Below, one piece after another: positions 9,034 through 17,220 of a stretch of DNA of 64,000 nucleotides. The position numbers and the translations under genes were made by a program. The DNA is from Thalassobacillus sp043497085 (GTDB lineage: Bacteria; Bacillota; Bacilli; Bacillales; Halobacillaceae). Where the stretch lies: assembly GCA_043497085.1 (NCBI GenBank), contig JBIEKI010000003.1. One strand, given 5' to 3'. Positions within the stretch are counted from its first letter, which is position 1. Each line of letters opens with the position of its first letter. The notes beneath the pieces are model-generated. The model was given only the letters and a program-made list of their open reading frames with translations, searched no databases and had not been told where the DNA came from.

Positions 9034-9192
9034 CTATTAAAGAACTATGTTTTCAATCAGCTAGGATTATGCATTCGAAAGAACTTCATCGGATTCATAC
9101 TTTTTATAACTGCTTATCAAATTATTATGGCTCCTGTCTCTGTATGGGGGTATATTCAGGAAGTATTTAAGCTAAAAAGGATTTGGAAATAA
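9034..9192 (+). pseudogene. Remnant of a family 2 glycosyltransferase C-terminus
   Basis: An open frame with no start codon context runs from just after a TAG (9031) to TAA at 9190. Its end, NFIGFILFITAYQ followed by IIMAPVSVWGYIQEVFKLKR, looks like the last transmembrane segment and tail of membrane glycosyltransferases of the poly-GlcNAc/cellulose-synthase-like type. The catalytic part is absent, so this is read as a decayed gene. Recognition rests on memory of such C-termini. Confidence 0.45.
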
Positions 9193-9221
9193 CGTTTTAG
9201 AAAATATTTGAAAATTTACAC

Positions 9222-9250
9222 TTTACATCCTTTTATTATGGTACTATAGT
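9222..9250 (+). promoter_or_regulatory. SigmaA-type promoter of the Ig-like protein gene
   Basis: TTTACA (9222-9227), a 17-bp spacer and TATAGT (9245-9250), 40 bp before the TTG start at 9290. Confidence 0.7.
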
Positions 9251-9289
9251 CTTGGTCGATAAAATCTTTATAGGAAAGGAGAAACAATT

Positions 9290-10366
9290 TTGAAGAAATC
9301 ACTTAAAATTTTGGTGTCTTTGCTGTTGTTTAGTATTTTCAGTGTCCTGAGCATCCAACAAGCAAATGCCCAAGGCACAATCCCAGCAAAAAACTGGGAC
9401 CATCAGGAGGAGGTCTCACCCGACAAAAGTTGGACGATCACTTTTAATACTGAAATCCAGCAAACGAATGCTAATAAAGAAGCCATTTTCGTAAAGGATT
9501 CCAATGGTCAGCAGGTTGAAAACAAAATTATCATTGATGGTAAACAAGTGATTGTAGAGCCTCCTGCAGAAAAATATAAACCAAACCATACCTATGAACT
9601 ACATATTGAAAAAAACCTTACTTCTTCGGATGGGGTTGAAATGGCTCAACCTGTAATCATGCCATTTACCATAGAAAAAAATCCTCACATTCAAAATGGC
9701 ACATGGGAACGAGAACTAGATCATAATGGTGCCACCCTAGTCATTTCAGAATTAAATGAAGACTCTTTTTCCTTTTCAATCAATGCAGTAAGCGGTGCAA
9801 ATACAGGCTGGCTGGAAGGTAAGGCTCACCTAACAAAGGATGGTGCAACCTACCAGGATGAAATGGGATGTCATATGACTTTCACTCCAATTAACAATGG
9901 AATAGAAATCGAAAATAATTATGAGTGTAATTATTATGGAGGATTAGGAGTTTTCTTTGACGGAGAATATCTAAACCCAGATATCCCTACAGAAGAAAGA
10001 CTTCCATTTGTTGAAATGGGGTTATTTACTAAAGAGGAAAATAATACTTTCAAAGAGCTGACAGGTGACTACTATTCTCGTTTCAAAGAATCCTTCCACT
10101 TAGTGTACGACATGGATAATCAAGATACATTTGAAGCTACTATCAAGCATGGCTACGTGAGAGGTTTAGGAGGAATAATGGAAGGGGTCATTATGAGTAG
10201 TAAGAATGGCGAAATATATGCAGCAGTAATAGGCACTGCACCTAATGGTGAAGATACTATTTTATATTTCACTACCGATGCTACTTATGCCTCCAAATTA
10301 CCGAAAACCATTCAATCATGGGTAAATAATTTGCATACTGATTATCAAATCTATTATATAAACTAA
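9290..10366 (+). CDS. Secreted protein with SbsA-type Ig-like domain
   Basis: 358-residue exported protein of unknown function. Signal peptide of about 27 residues (MKKSLKILVSLLLFSIFSVL, then SIQQANAQG). Residues about 33-130 form a bacterial Ig-like (Big_5/SbsA) domain: VSPDKSWTITFNTEI, ANKEAIFVKDSNGQQV, KPNHTYELHIEKNLTSSDG. The rest (about 140-358) is beta-rich with few charged clusters and two cysteines (GCHMTF, YECNYYG). The TTG start follows AAAGGAG. A monocistronic unit, with its own promoter and terminator. Surface or S-layer association is possible but not shown. Confidence 0.75.
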   Translation: MKKSLKILVSLLLFSIFSVLSIQQANAQGTIPAKNWDHQEEVSPDKSWTITFNTEIQQTNANKEAIFVKDSNGQQVENKIIIDGKQVIVEPPAEKYKPNHTYELHIEKNLTSSDGVEMAQPVIMPFTIEKNPHIQNGTWERELDHNGATLVISELNEDSFSFSINAVSGANTGWLEGKAHLTKDGATYQDEMGCHMTFTPINNGIEIENNYECNYYGGLGVFFDGEYLNPDIPTEERLPFVEMGLFTKEENNTFKELTGDYYSRFKESFHLVYDMDNQDTFEATIKHGYVRGLGGIMEGVIMSSKNGEIYAAVIGTAPNGEDTILYFTTDATYASKLPKTIQSWVNNLHTDYQIYYIN

Positions 10367-10384
10367 CAAATTCTTATAATAGAA

Positions 10385-10411
10385 GGCTGCCCTGCAATTT
10401 AAAGGGCAGCT
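10385..10411 (+). terminator. Terminator of the Ig-like protein gene
   Basis: Stem GCTGCCCT/AGGGCAGC with a 9-nt loop followed by TATTTTTA, 19 bp after the stop codon. Confidence 0.85.
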
Positions 10412-10486
10412 ATTTTTATAAGTACTTATCAGTAATCAAATTTTAATATTAATTAAGAATACAAACTATAATTCTGAAGGTTTTAC

Positions 10487-10938
10487 ATGATTACAGAAGC
10501 TACACGTTCAGATGCTTCAGAATACTTTCCATTCAAAAAGCAGCTTACGTCAGTGAGGGTGAACTCTATAATGATCATGATATCCAACCACTTAAACAAA
10601 CCATAAAAGACGTTGAAAAGGATTTTGATAACAACCTTATCTTGAAATATACTGTGGACGGAAAAATTGCAGGTTCAGTAAGAGCACACCAAAAAGGTAG
10701 TACCTGTTATGTCGAAAAGCTTATGGTAGATCCTTATTTTCAAAATAGAGGTATTGCCAAGGAGTTAATGAAGGAAATCGAAAGCCGTTTTAGCAACTGC
10801 CGTTTTGAGTTATTTACTGGCAGTAAGAGTACCAAGAACATCTCCTTTTATGAGAAGTTAGGATATAAAGGCTTTAAAACAGAAAAACTGCCGAGAGAAG
10901 AGACTATCTTTATATTCATGGAGAAACACAAAGAATAA
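10487..10938 (+). pseudogene. GNAT acetyltransferase broken by a one-base frameshift
   Basis: An ATG at 10487 (GAAGG upstream) begins MITEATRSDASE, a usual GNAT N-terminus, but then continues out of frame. From 10522 the -1 frame reads ILSIQKAAYVSEGELYNDHD and goes on through the acetyl-CoA site (KLMVDPYFQNRGIAKELM) to the stop at 10938. The restored protein would be about 150 residues, the normal length. The loss of one base near 10520 explains the pattern; a sequencing error is the alternative. The longest intact frame begins only at TTG 10642 and lacks the first strands of the fold. Confidence 0.75.
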
Positions 10939-10951
10939 GAAAACTAATTAA

Positions 10952-10978
10952 AGTCTTTGTCTGCTATTAACAAGGACT
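10952..10978 (+). terminator. Terminator after the GNAT gene
   Basis: AGTCTTTG/CAAGGACT (one G-U pair) followed by TATTTTTTATG, 14 bp after the stop codon. Confidence 0.65.
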
Positions 10979-11044
10979 ATTTTTTATGTTGCTATGATTT
11001 TTCTTATTATATTTTCTCCGTATAAGTGATAGAGCTTCCTGTAA

Positions 11045-11208
11045 ATGAGCCTTCGCCGACCTAAAATGCGCCTTCAATCATATTAATGCGCTCAAATTTT
11101 CAGATATGCGCCCTTGCACACGGGAAATGCGCTTCCCGCTGATTATATGCGCCTTCACCGGCCACAAATGCGCTTTCGAATACAGAAATGCGCCTTCGTC
11201 CACCTAAA
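11045..11208 (+). repeat. Array 1 of ATGCGC-headed 20/21-bp units (8 units)
   Basis: Eight consecutive units begin ATGCGC (first ATGAGC) followed usually by YTTC. Starts are spaced 21, 20, 20, 21, 20, 21 and 20 bp, mean 20.4. The rest of each unit is poorly conserved. It lies between the convergent GNAT pseudogene and the sugar operon, directly before a hairpin. Two similar arrays, at 50577 and 58259, have the same polarity. Confidence 0.85.
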
Positions 11209-11210
11209 AA

Positions 11211-11242
11211 AGCAGGTGACGCCTGTTTATGGCGTCCCTGCT
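11211..11242. terminator. Bidirectional hairpin terminator
   Basis: AGCAGG-T-GACGCC pairs with GGCGTCCCTGCT around TGTTTAT. An A run precedes it and CTTTT follows, so it can work in both directions. On the minus strand it would end the small ORF at 11255. Confidence 0.65.
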
Positions 11243-11254
11243 CTTTTCTATCAT

Positions 11255-11350
11255 TTATATATATTGCAAGACAAACCCATATTTCTCTAATGTCTCCTGA
11301 ATTTCTTCTTGCAGCTCCTCCGATGGCACGTCCATTGGAAGTATACCCAT
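11255..11350 (-). CDS. Possible small protein, perhaps truncated
   Basis: A 31-codon minus-strand frame (MGILPMDVPSEELQEEIQET and a further LEKYGFVLQYI) has protein-like amphipathic composition and ends 13 bp before a terminator. GAGGGGA abuts the ATG, too close for a good ribosome site. The frame reads upstream as AAG CGT TTT TAT AAA TGG, and an ATG at 11417 (MNDTFITIEVM) would join it if one base were removed near 11385, so an older protein of about 53 residues may have been frameshifted. No family recognised. Confidence 0.3.
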   Translation of the reverse strand: MGILPMDVPSEELQEEIQETLEKYGFVLQYI

Positions 11351-11426
11351 TCCCCTCTTTTCCAACCATTTATAAAAACGCTTACATTACCTCAATCGTA
11401 ATGAAGGTATCGTTCATAAGAAAATG

Positions 11427-11452
11427 ACCAGAGGAGAATTATCGCCTCTGGC
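11427..11452. terminator. Terminator of the 11.5-19.5 kb sugar operon
   Basis: GACCAGAGG/CCTCTGGCC stem around a 10-nt loop, 85 bp past the last stop codon of the operon. T-rich sequence follows on both strands. Confidence 0.6.
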
Positions 11453-11537
11453 CTTCTTCTTTAAGAAAACTTTCCTGAACTTATAAACAAGCGAATGCTT
11501 TGGAAATACTGCCTTCCCCCTCCTTTTAGTTGAATAT

Positions 11538-12524
11538 TTAATTCTCAGAGGCAGCTAAAACTTTACGACTACCAGCCTCAAAATAAACTCCAACCGCTCC
11601 CAGAACCCCAGCCTTACTTCCAAGCTCAGATTTTACTATTTTCACTTTTTTGGTCATGCTTTCTATTCCTCGCTGGTTTACTGTATTTCTGATTTCAGGC
11701 AATAAGATATCTGATAGATTCATGACACCACCGCCAAATACAATGACTTCCGTGTTAAACAAATGAATCAGATTGGTTACCCCTACTCCAATGTATGTGG
11801 CTGTTTCTCTTAATATATTGAGGGAAAACGCATCCCCTGCTTGTGAAGCTTTCCCTATCTCTTCAGACGAGATGTGATCAGGGGAAGTGAAATATTCACT
11901 TGTTTCTCCACTTTGCAGTCTGTCCCTTGCTATATTTGCAATCGCACTTCCGGAGGCTAAGTTTTCGAGGCACCCTATATTCCCGCAGCTGCACTTTTCC
12001 CCATTAACATCTATGGATATATGGCCAAATTCACCAGCACTTCCTTCTTCCCCAGTTATTAAATGGCCATCGCTTATGATGCCTGCTCCTATCCCGGTAC
12101 TTACCGTGATGTAAATAAGGTTTTCTGTTCCTTTTCCAGCTCCCCAAATCCTTTCAGCAATAGCAGCTGCATTGGCATCATTTACAATGTGAATAGGCAA
12201 TGAAAATTCGCTTTCCAGCAGGCTTCCGACAGGCATGTTTTCCCATCCTAAATTATTAGCATAGACCACTTCTTTTTTCAGTGTATCGATCACACCGGCA
12301 GTAGCAATGCCAATGCCCAGCAGTCTGTTTTTTTCAACTTGACTATCTTCTAACAGTTTATAAATGGAGGAAACTACCTGGTTATATACCACTTCTGCTC
12401 CCTCAGACGCCATGGTTTCCATTTCAACCTCAGCTAAAATCGTTCCTTTTTCTTCAATTAATGCTGATAGGATTTTTGTGCCGCCTAAATCTATTCCAAT
12501 TGCTAAATCTCTGTTAACAGCCAT
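11538..12524 (-). CDS. ROK family sugar kinase
   Basis: 328-residue ROK kinase, glucokinase/N-acylhexosamine kinase type, expected to phosphorylate a free hexose at C6 in the cytosol. ATP-binding IGIDLGGTKI is at the N-terminus, VSTGIGAGII in the middle, and the zinc/ROK signature GEFGHISIDVNGEKCSCGN then IGCLENLASG shows that it is a kinase rather than a repressor (no N-terminal HTH). The ATG at 12524 follows AAGGAG; GTG at 12527 is an alternative. As the last gene of an operon of oxidoreductases and a sugar importer, it probably traps the released hexose. Confidence 0.88.
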   Translation of the reverse strand: MAVNRDLAIGIDLGGTKILSALIEEKGTILAEVEMETMASEGAEVVYNQVVSSIYKLLEDSQVEKNRLLGIGIATAGVIDTLKKEVVYANNLGWENMPVGSLLESEFSLPIHIVNDANAAAIAERIWGAGKGTENLIYITVSTGIGAGIISDGHLITGEEGSAGEFGHISIDVNGEKCSCGNIGCLENLASGSAIANIARDRLQSGETSEYFTSPDHISSEEIGKASQAGDAFSLNILRETATYIGVGVTNLIHLFNTEVIVFGGGVMNLSDILLPEIRNTVNQRGIESMTKKVKIVKSELGSKAGVLGAVGVYFEAGSRKVLAASEN

Positions 12525-12545
12525 CACTTTTCTCTCCTTATTTCA

Positions 12546-13370
12546 CTAGTCAAATTGAAATAAACGATCCATGATTTCTGAAGTTGCCTTCAATAATAAT
12601 TCTGAATGATGCGGATGTGGCGGTATTTCCGGCGCTATATAACCTTTATAATTGTTCGACTGCAATGTATTGGATATATTCTCCCAATCTATATCTCCCG
12701 CTAATAACGGAGCGAAACCATCGATATTTCCAACAGATCCTTTAAAGTCCTTGATGTGCACACTGACAATTTTGTCTGATAAAATATCAATCCACTGTGA
12801 TGGGTATCCTGTATAAACAACATTGCCAATATCCAAATAGGCACCTACGTATGGAGAGTTAATTTGTTTTATAAAATCAGCTGTTTCCAAGGGGCTTAAC
12901 AGAAATTTGTTCCAAACGTTTTCTATCCCGATATGGACCTTTCTTTCGGCCGCAGATATTGATAATTTCTTTAGCGCTTCCATCGCCCGCTTGTAAGCTA
13001 CATCATAGGTGACCACTTCAGTAACAACTCCGGGTACGACAAGTACTGTTTTTGCATTACATTGACTAGCAATCTCAATCATTTTTTCAACGATATCCAT
13101 TCCTTTTTGCCGGGTTTCTTCGATTTCAGAAGTTAACGGGTATTTCCATAACATATCTGTAGAGATACTAAATATTTTAATATCGTGCTTATCTGCAATT
13201 TCTACGATCCGTCGAACCTCTTCTTCGTTTGACTCCATCGTAAAAATAGCATTTTCTTTTTCTTCCAAATTCAACTCGATTCCAGTAAAACCCAATTCTT
13301 TAGACTTTGTGATCAAGGTATTTGCATCCCAACCATCCGGAAAACACCAGGCATTTATTCCTTTTTTCAT
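12546..13370 (-). CDS. Sugar phosphate isomerase/epimerase-type TIM barrel protein
   Basis: 274-residue AP-endonuclease-2/xylose-isomerase-like TIM barrel. Likely metal ligands are in HIGIENVWNKFL (Glu), VGAYLDIGNVVYTG (Asp), VSVHIKDFKG (His) and YIAPEIPPHPHH (Glu). Members isomerise or epimerise sugars, dehydrate inosose, or act on 3-keto-sugars. Its stop is followed by an operon partner 21 nt on, and its start abuts the stop of a Gfo/Idh/MocA gene. Beside three such oxidoreductases, a role on a keto-sugar intermediate (isomerisation, hydration or elimination) is plausible but is inference. Confidence 0.8.
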   Translation of the reverse strand: MKKGINAWCFPDGWDANTLITKSKELGFTGIELNLEEKENAIFTMESNEEEVRRIVEIADKHDIKIFSISTDMLWKYPLTSEIEETRQKGMDIVEKMIEIASQCNAKTVLVVPGVVTEVVTYDVAYKRAMEALKKLSISAAERKVHIGIENVWNKFLLSPLETADFIKQINSPYVGAYLDIGNVVYTGYPSQWIDILSDKIVSVHIKDFKGSVGNIDGFAPLLAGDIDWENISNTLQSNNYKGYIAPEIPPHPHHSELLLKATSEIMDRLFQFD

Positions 13371-14339
13371 TTATTCATCCCCTAATTCCATGGCTATCTC
13401 TCTTGCTTGGATAGCTGTTTCCAATGTATCCACCACTTCTTTCTTTTTTATAAAGGGTTTTTCTTGGACTAGAAAACAATTGATAAAGTGTCTGAGTTCC
13501 TCGTAAAAAGGATCATTCGTCAATTTTCCTTTTGACAACATCCTGGACATACCATCACTATTTTTAAATACCAGGGGAATTTCATTTCTGTCGTCATAAT
13601 TGACAAAGCCACCTGTTCCATCTATTTCTACCCGTTGATGTAATCCGCCTTGATCGACACTAGTCCAAATGCCATCAAGGGTAATTATGGGGCCACCGTC
13701 CACTTTCAAATGAATTACGATTCCTTTGATGTTTTCATCAGAAATAAGATGACTCGATAGGATTTCCGGCTTTCCAAAATTCCATATAATAAAATCCAGG
13801 TCATGGATGATAAAATCTAAAAACATGCCGCCGCTTTTGTTTTCATCTTTATACCAATCTTGTCCGACAAGTAACGGATAGTGGACAGACCTTGAGAGAC
13901 GAACTAATTGAGGGGATCCAACCTCTTTTTTAGCAAGGAGTTGGTGAATTTCTTGATAGGCTGTCATGAAACGACAAACTTGAGCTATGCAAAGCTGTAC
14001 ATTATTTTCTTTACATACCTCAAACATTTTCTCAGCGTCTGTAACTGTTAACGCTATCGGTTTTTCACAGATGATATTTTTTCCTGCTTCAGCGGCCTTG
14101 ATAACCGTATCCAGGTGAAGGAAGTTGGGCAAGCAGATATCAACTGCTGCAATGCCAGGGTCATTACACACCTCATCGATGTCAGTCGAAGCATAACAGC
14201 CGATATTTTCTGCCAAGGCCCTTGCCCGTTCGATATCGATATCAACGATCGTTTTCAGCCGAACATCCTCCATCTTCTGATATGCCGCTACATGCATATT
14301 CGCGATGTTTCCAGCTCCGATAATTGCTACGTTATACAT
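13371..14339 (-). CDS. Gfo/Idh/MocA family oxidoreductase (first of three)
   Basis: 322-residue NAD(P)-dependent sugar dehydrogenase. Rossmann motif IIGAGNIANMHVAAYQ at residues 5-20, the conserved NIICEKPIALT at about 90, and the catalytic region GGMFLDFIIHDLDFIIWNFG (Asp and His) at about 170-190. AAAGGG precedes ATG. It follows a paralogue by 15 nt and abuts the isomerase gene, so all are in one operon. Such enzymes oxidise or reduce a ring hydroxyl, often C3 of glucosides or C2 of inositols. Exact substrate unknown. Confidence 0.85.
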   Translation of the reverse strand: MYNVAIIGAGNIANMHVAAYQKMEDVRLKTIVDIDIERARALAENIGCYASTDIDEVCNDPGIAAVDICLPNFLHLDTVIKAAEAGKNIICEKPIALTVTDAEKMFEVCKENNVQLCIAQVCRFMTAYQEIHQLLAKKEVGSPQLVRLSRSVHYPLLVGQDWYKDENKSGGMFLDFIIHDLDFIIWNFGKPEILSSHLISDENIKGIVIHLKVDGGPIITLDGIWTSVDQGGLHQRVEIDGTGGFVNYDDRNEIPLVFKNSDGMSRMLSKGKLTNDPFYEELRHFINCFLVQEKPFIKKKEVVDTLETAIQAREIAMELGDE

Positions 14340-14354
14340 TTAGACACAACCCTT

Positions 14355-15329
14355 TCAGCCATTTGTGACCGTCTGTTTTTGATCACCAGATTTGTAGGCA
14401 GACAAGGCAACCTCCAGCGCCTTCAGTCCATCTTTTCCTGTGATAGAGGGCTGGCTGCCTGCTTTTACTGACTCTACAAAATCAACAATCAATCCTTCAT
14501 CCATATCATCGCCCCAAAAATCCCAATTCACGCCTTCTTTATCACTATATACATTGATCTTTTGATCGAACGCATTCACTGTCAGCGTGCCCTCTGTTCC
14601 GATAACTTCCAGTGTGACATCGCCCCAAGTCGGATAGGCATCGTTTCTGGACCAGCTGCAATCAAGCGTTGCAAATACCCCATTTTCAAAAGTCATTGTC
14701 AAAATACCGCTATCGTCGATTTGTTCTTCAGCTATTAAGTTGTCGTATTCGGCATATACGTCTGTCACTTCCGTATCCATGAACCAACGGAGCAGGTCGA
14801 CGACATGGACGGTATGATCCATCACAGCTCCACCGCCCGATAATTCCTTATCGATGAACCAGCCGCCAGGGTTCGTCCCACGATTGGTTCCTTTAACAGC
14901 TAATATCCTGCCTAGCTCGCCATTATCGATGAGCTCTTTTGCCCTTTTGACAGGGGTATTATATCGGACCGGAAATGCGATTTGCAGAAACACATCGTTT
15001 TTCTGGCAACTCTCAATCATTTTGTTGGCATCCTCTACTGTAGTGGCAATCGGCTTCTCGCAAAGGATATTCTTTTTAGCTTCGGCTGCGGCAATTACAT
15101 GTTCCCGATGCTTTGAATTCTCGGATGTAACGATAACTGAATCGATATCTGCAGCCAAAAGATCTTGGTAATGTTCATAAAAAGTAGTTTGATAGCTTTC
15201 TGCTGCGGCCTTACCCCTTGATGCATCTTCATCAAAAACTCCTGCAAGTTCCAGCTCCTCATGCTTTTTTATCGCATTTGCATAACTATATGCATGTCCA
15301 TGGGCAAAACTTATGATTCCGATTTTCAT
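14355..15329 (-). CDS. Gfo/Idh/MocA family oxidoreductase with atypical Rossmann loop (second of three)
   Basis: 324-residue member. The EKP motif (NILCEKPIATT) and the catalytic Asp/His segment (GGAVMDHTVHVVDLLRWF) are present, but the N-terminal dinucleotide loop reads MKIGIISFAHGHAYSYANAI instead of GxGxxG, with His-Gly-His in place of the usual glycines. Some family members with AHGH loops do use NAD(P), so activity is still expected. GGAGGTGG precedes the ATG, which overlaps the upstream TGA by one base, implying translational coupling. Probably works on the same sugar as its paralogues, perhaps in the opposite redox direction (inference). Confidence 0.82.
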   Translation of the reverse strand: MKIGIISFAHGHAYSYANAIKKHEELELAGVFDEDASRGKAAAESYQTTFYEHYQDLLAADIDSVIVTSENSKHREHVIAAAEAKKNILCEKPIATTVEDANKMIESCQKNDVFLQIAFPVRYNTPVKRAKELIDNGELGRILAVKGTNRGTNPGGWFIDKELSGGGAVMDHTVHVVDLLRWFMDTEVTDVYAEYDNLIAEEQIDDSGILTMTFENGVFATLDCSWSRNDAYPTWGDVTLEVIGTEGTLTVNAFDQKINVYSDKEGVNWDFWGDDMDEGLIVDFVESVKAGSQPSITGKDGLKALEVALSAYKSGDQKQTVTNG

Positions 15330-16351
15330 CAAATATCCACCTCCATAAATTCAGTCGCATTCAAGTTAACAGGCTTCCCCGTATCACATGACTGCTGTGC
15401 TGCCATTGCTATTTGGATGGCATAAAAACCATCTTCCGCTGTAACAATAGGTTCGTTTCCATTTGCAATACACGTGATGAAATGCTTCAGTTCTTCGCGA
15501 TAAGGATTAGAAGCCAACGGACTTTCTGGAACTGCCACTCCTGCCACTCCAGCTTCTTTTTCTCTAGAAACATGCTTCAATGGGGTATTATTAGCGCTAT
15601 TGTACTCCACAATTCCTTCATTGCCTGCTACTTCAATTCCTGAGGAAAACCCTTGATGGGCCCAAGTCCCTTCTAAATGTGCCATCACGCCGTTTTTAAA
15701 GCGCAAAGTTACGAGCGCATAATCGATGCTTAGCTCATCAGCGTCTTTTCTCGCTATTTTCTTGGCAAATACCCGCTCCACCTCACCAAAACAAGCTCGA
15801 AGATAATCAAAATCATGAAGAAGCAAGTCCAAAATCAGTCCGCCGCTTTTTTCAAAGTCCCCGTACCAATTTTGCCAGGCTTTCGGAAAGGTACCGCCCC
15901 GCGTTGTCCGGACTACTGCTGGCTTTCCTAATTTTCCTGTTTCCACTATATCTTTGATACGGTTGTATTCCTGGAAAAAGCGTACGACGTGCCCAACGAA
16001 CAAACTCACCTCACGATTTTTACAGTAATCAATCATTTCCCGTGCTTCCTCTACGCTCCTGGCAAGCGGTTTTTCACAGATGACATTTTTCACTTGATCA
16101 GCAGCTTTCAATGCATATTCTTTATGCAAATATGTCGGCAGGCAAATATCGATGACATCCAGATTACCAATCTTCTCCATAGCTTCCTCGAAAGAATAAT
16201 ATACCGATGCTTCCACTTTTGCAGCCAACTGGTCTGCCTGTTCCTTCCTGATATCTACAATCCCTGCTATTTCAACATTGTCTAAGCTGTTATAAGCTTC
16301 CGCATGTACAGTCCCCATTGTTCCTGCACCAAGTAATAATACTCTTACCAT
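15329..16351 (-). CDS. Gfo/Idh/MocA family oxidoreductase (third of three)
   Basis: 340-residue NAD(P)-dependent sugar dehydrogenase with a standard Rossmann motif LLLGAGTMGTVHAEAYNS, EKP motif (VICEKPLARS) and catalytic region GGLILDLLLHDFDYLRACFG. GGAGAGGTAAGGA precedes ATG. It is the first enzyme gene after the ABC permeases (17 nt gap) and overlaps the second paralogue by one base. Of the three it is closest to the usual myo-inositol/glucoside dehydrogenase pattern. Substrate unknown. Confidence 0.85.
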   Translation of the reverse strand: MVRVLLLGAGTMGTVHAEAYNSLDNVEIAGIVDIRKEQADQLAAKVEASVYYSFEEAMEKIGNLDVIDICLPTYLHKEYALKAADQVKNVICEKPLARSVEEAREMIDYCKNREVSLFVGHVVRFFQEYNRIKDIVETGKLGKPAVVRTTRGGTFPKAWQNWYGDFEKSGGLILDLLLHDFDYLRACFGEVERVFAKKIARKDADELSIDYALVTLRFKNGVMAHLEGTWAHQGFSSGIEVAGNEGIVEYNSANNTPLKHVSREKEAGVAGVAVPESPLASNPYREELKHFITCIANGNEPIVTAEDGFYAIQIAMAAQQSCDTGKPVNLNATEFMEVDI

Positions 16352-16367
16352 TCCTTACCTCTCCTCT

Positions 16368-17198
16368 CTATTCTTTAATAGCCCCAGACATAAAACCTTT
16401 AATAAAGTATTTCTGGACAAAACTGAACATCACCGCAATCGGGAACGTCGATATGACACTTGCCGCCATCATTTGATGCCAGTAAACGATGTTTTGGCCG
16501 GCAAAATCAGTCAATGCAAGACTGATCGGCCTTAAATGCGAATCTGATATAAAAATCAAAGGAATTAGCAAATCGTTCCACGCCATAATGAAGGCGTAAA
16601 TACCAGCCATCGCAATCCCTGAGGCTGATAGTGGCATCACTATCTTGATAATCCCCTTGAATCGCGAACATCCATCCATAGCTGCCGCCTGCTCCAGTGT
16701 TTCAGGGACACTTTTCAAATATCCATGCAGCAGCCATACCGCCATCGGCAAGGTCAACGCACAGTTTGTGATGATTACCCCGAATAAGGAGTTTAACAGG
16801 TTATAATTCTGCGCTAATTGATACAATCCCACGATTAATACAATTGGAGAAAACATCTGTGTAACCAGTACAATAAAAAGCATGCTCTTCCTTCCGAAAA
16901 AGGAAAAGCGTGAGATTCCGTACGCTGCTGGAAACGCCAAGAGTATAGTGATGATGGCGGTGGAAGAAGCAATAATTAAACTATTGAAAAAGGGAGCGCT
17001 GAACTGATAGTCTCCTCCCCATACATCAATATAATTGCTCCATTGAGCAACTTCCGGAAACCATTCAGGCGGCCAATTGAATATCCCCTCATACGTTTGG
17101 AGGGAGGTGGACAACATGATCCAAATCGGAAATAGCATGATGATGAAAATCACCCATAAGCCGATATGGGTAGGCAGGTTCCTCAATTTTTTACTCAT
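16368..17198 (-). CDS. ABC sugar transporter permease (MalG/UgpE type)
   Basis: 276-residue inner-membrane permease of the carbohydrate CUT1 family with six predicted TM segments. The EAA loop that contacts the ATPase is seen as LEQAAAMDGCSRFKGIIKIV. The C-terminus YFIKGFMSGAIKE is usual for this group. The ATG at 17198 has GAGAGGTG 6 nt upstream and is preferred to the GTG three codons earlier. It works with the permease and binding protein encoded upstream. No ATPase gene is in the operon, so a shared MsmX-type ATPase encoded elsewhere is likely, as is common in Bacillus. Confidence 0.9.
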   Translation of the reverse strand: MSKKLRNLPTHIGLWVIFIIMLFPIWIMLSTSLQTYEGIFNWPPEWFPEVAQWSNYIDVWGGDYQFSAPFFNSLIIASSTAIITILLAFPAAYGISRFSFFGRKSMLFIVLVTQMFSPIVLIVGLYQLAQNYNLLNSLFGVIITNCALTLPMAVWLLHGYLKSVPETLEQAAAMDGCSRFKGIIKIVMPLSASGIAMAGIYAFIMAWNDLLIPLIFISDSHLRPISLALTDFAGQNIVYWHQMMAASVISTFPIAVMFSFVQKYFIKGFMSGAIKE

Positions 17199-17220
17199 CG
17201 TTTTCACCTCTCATTTCCAT

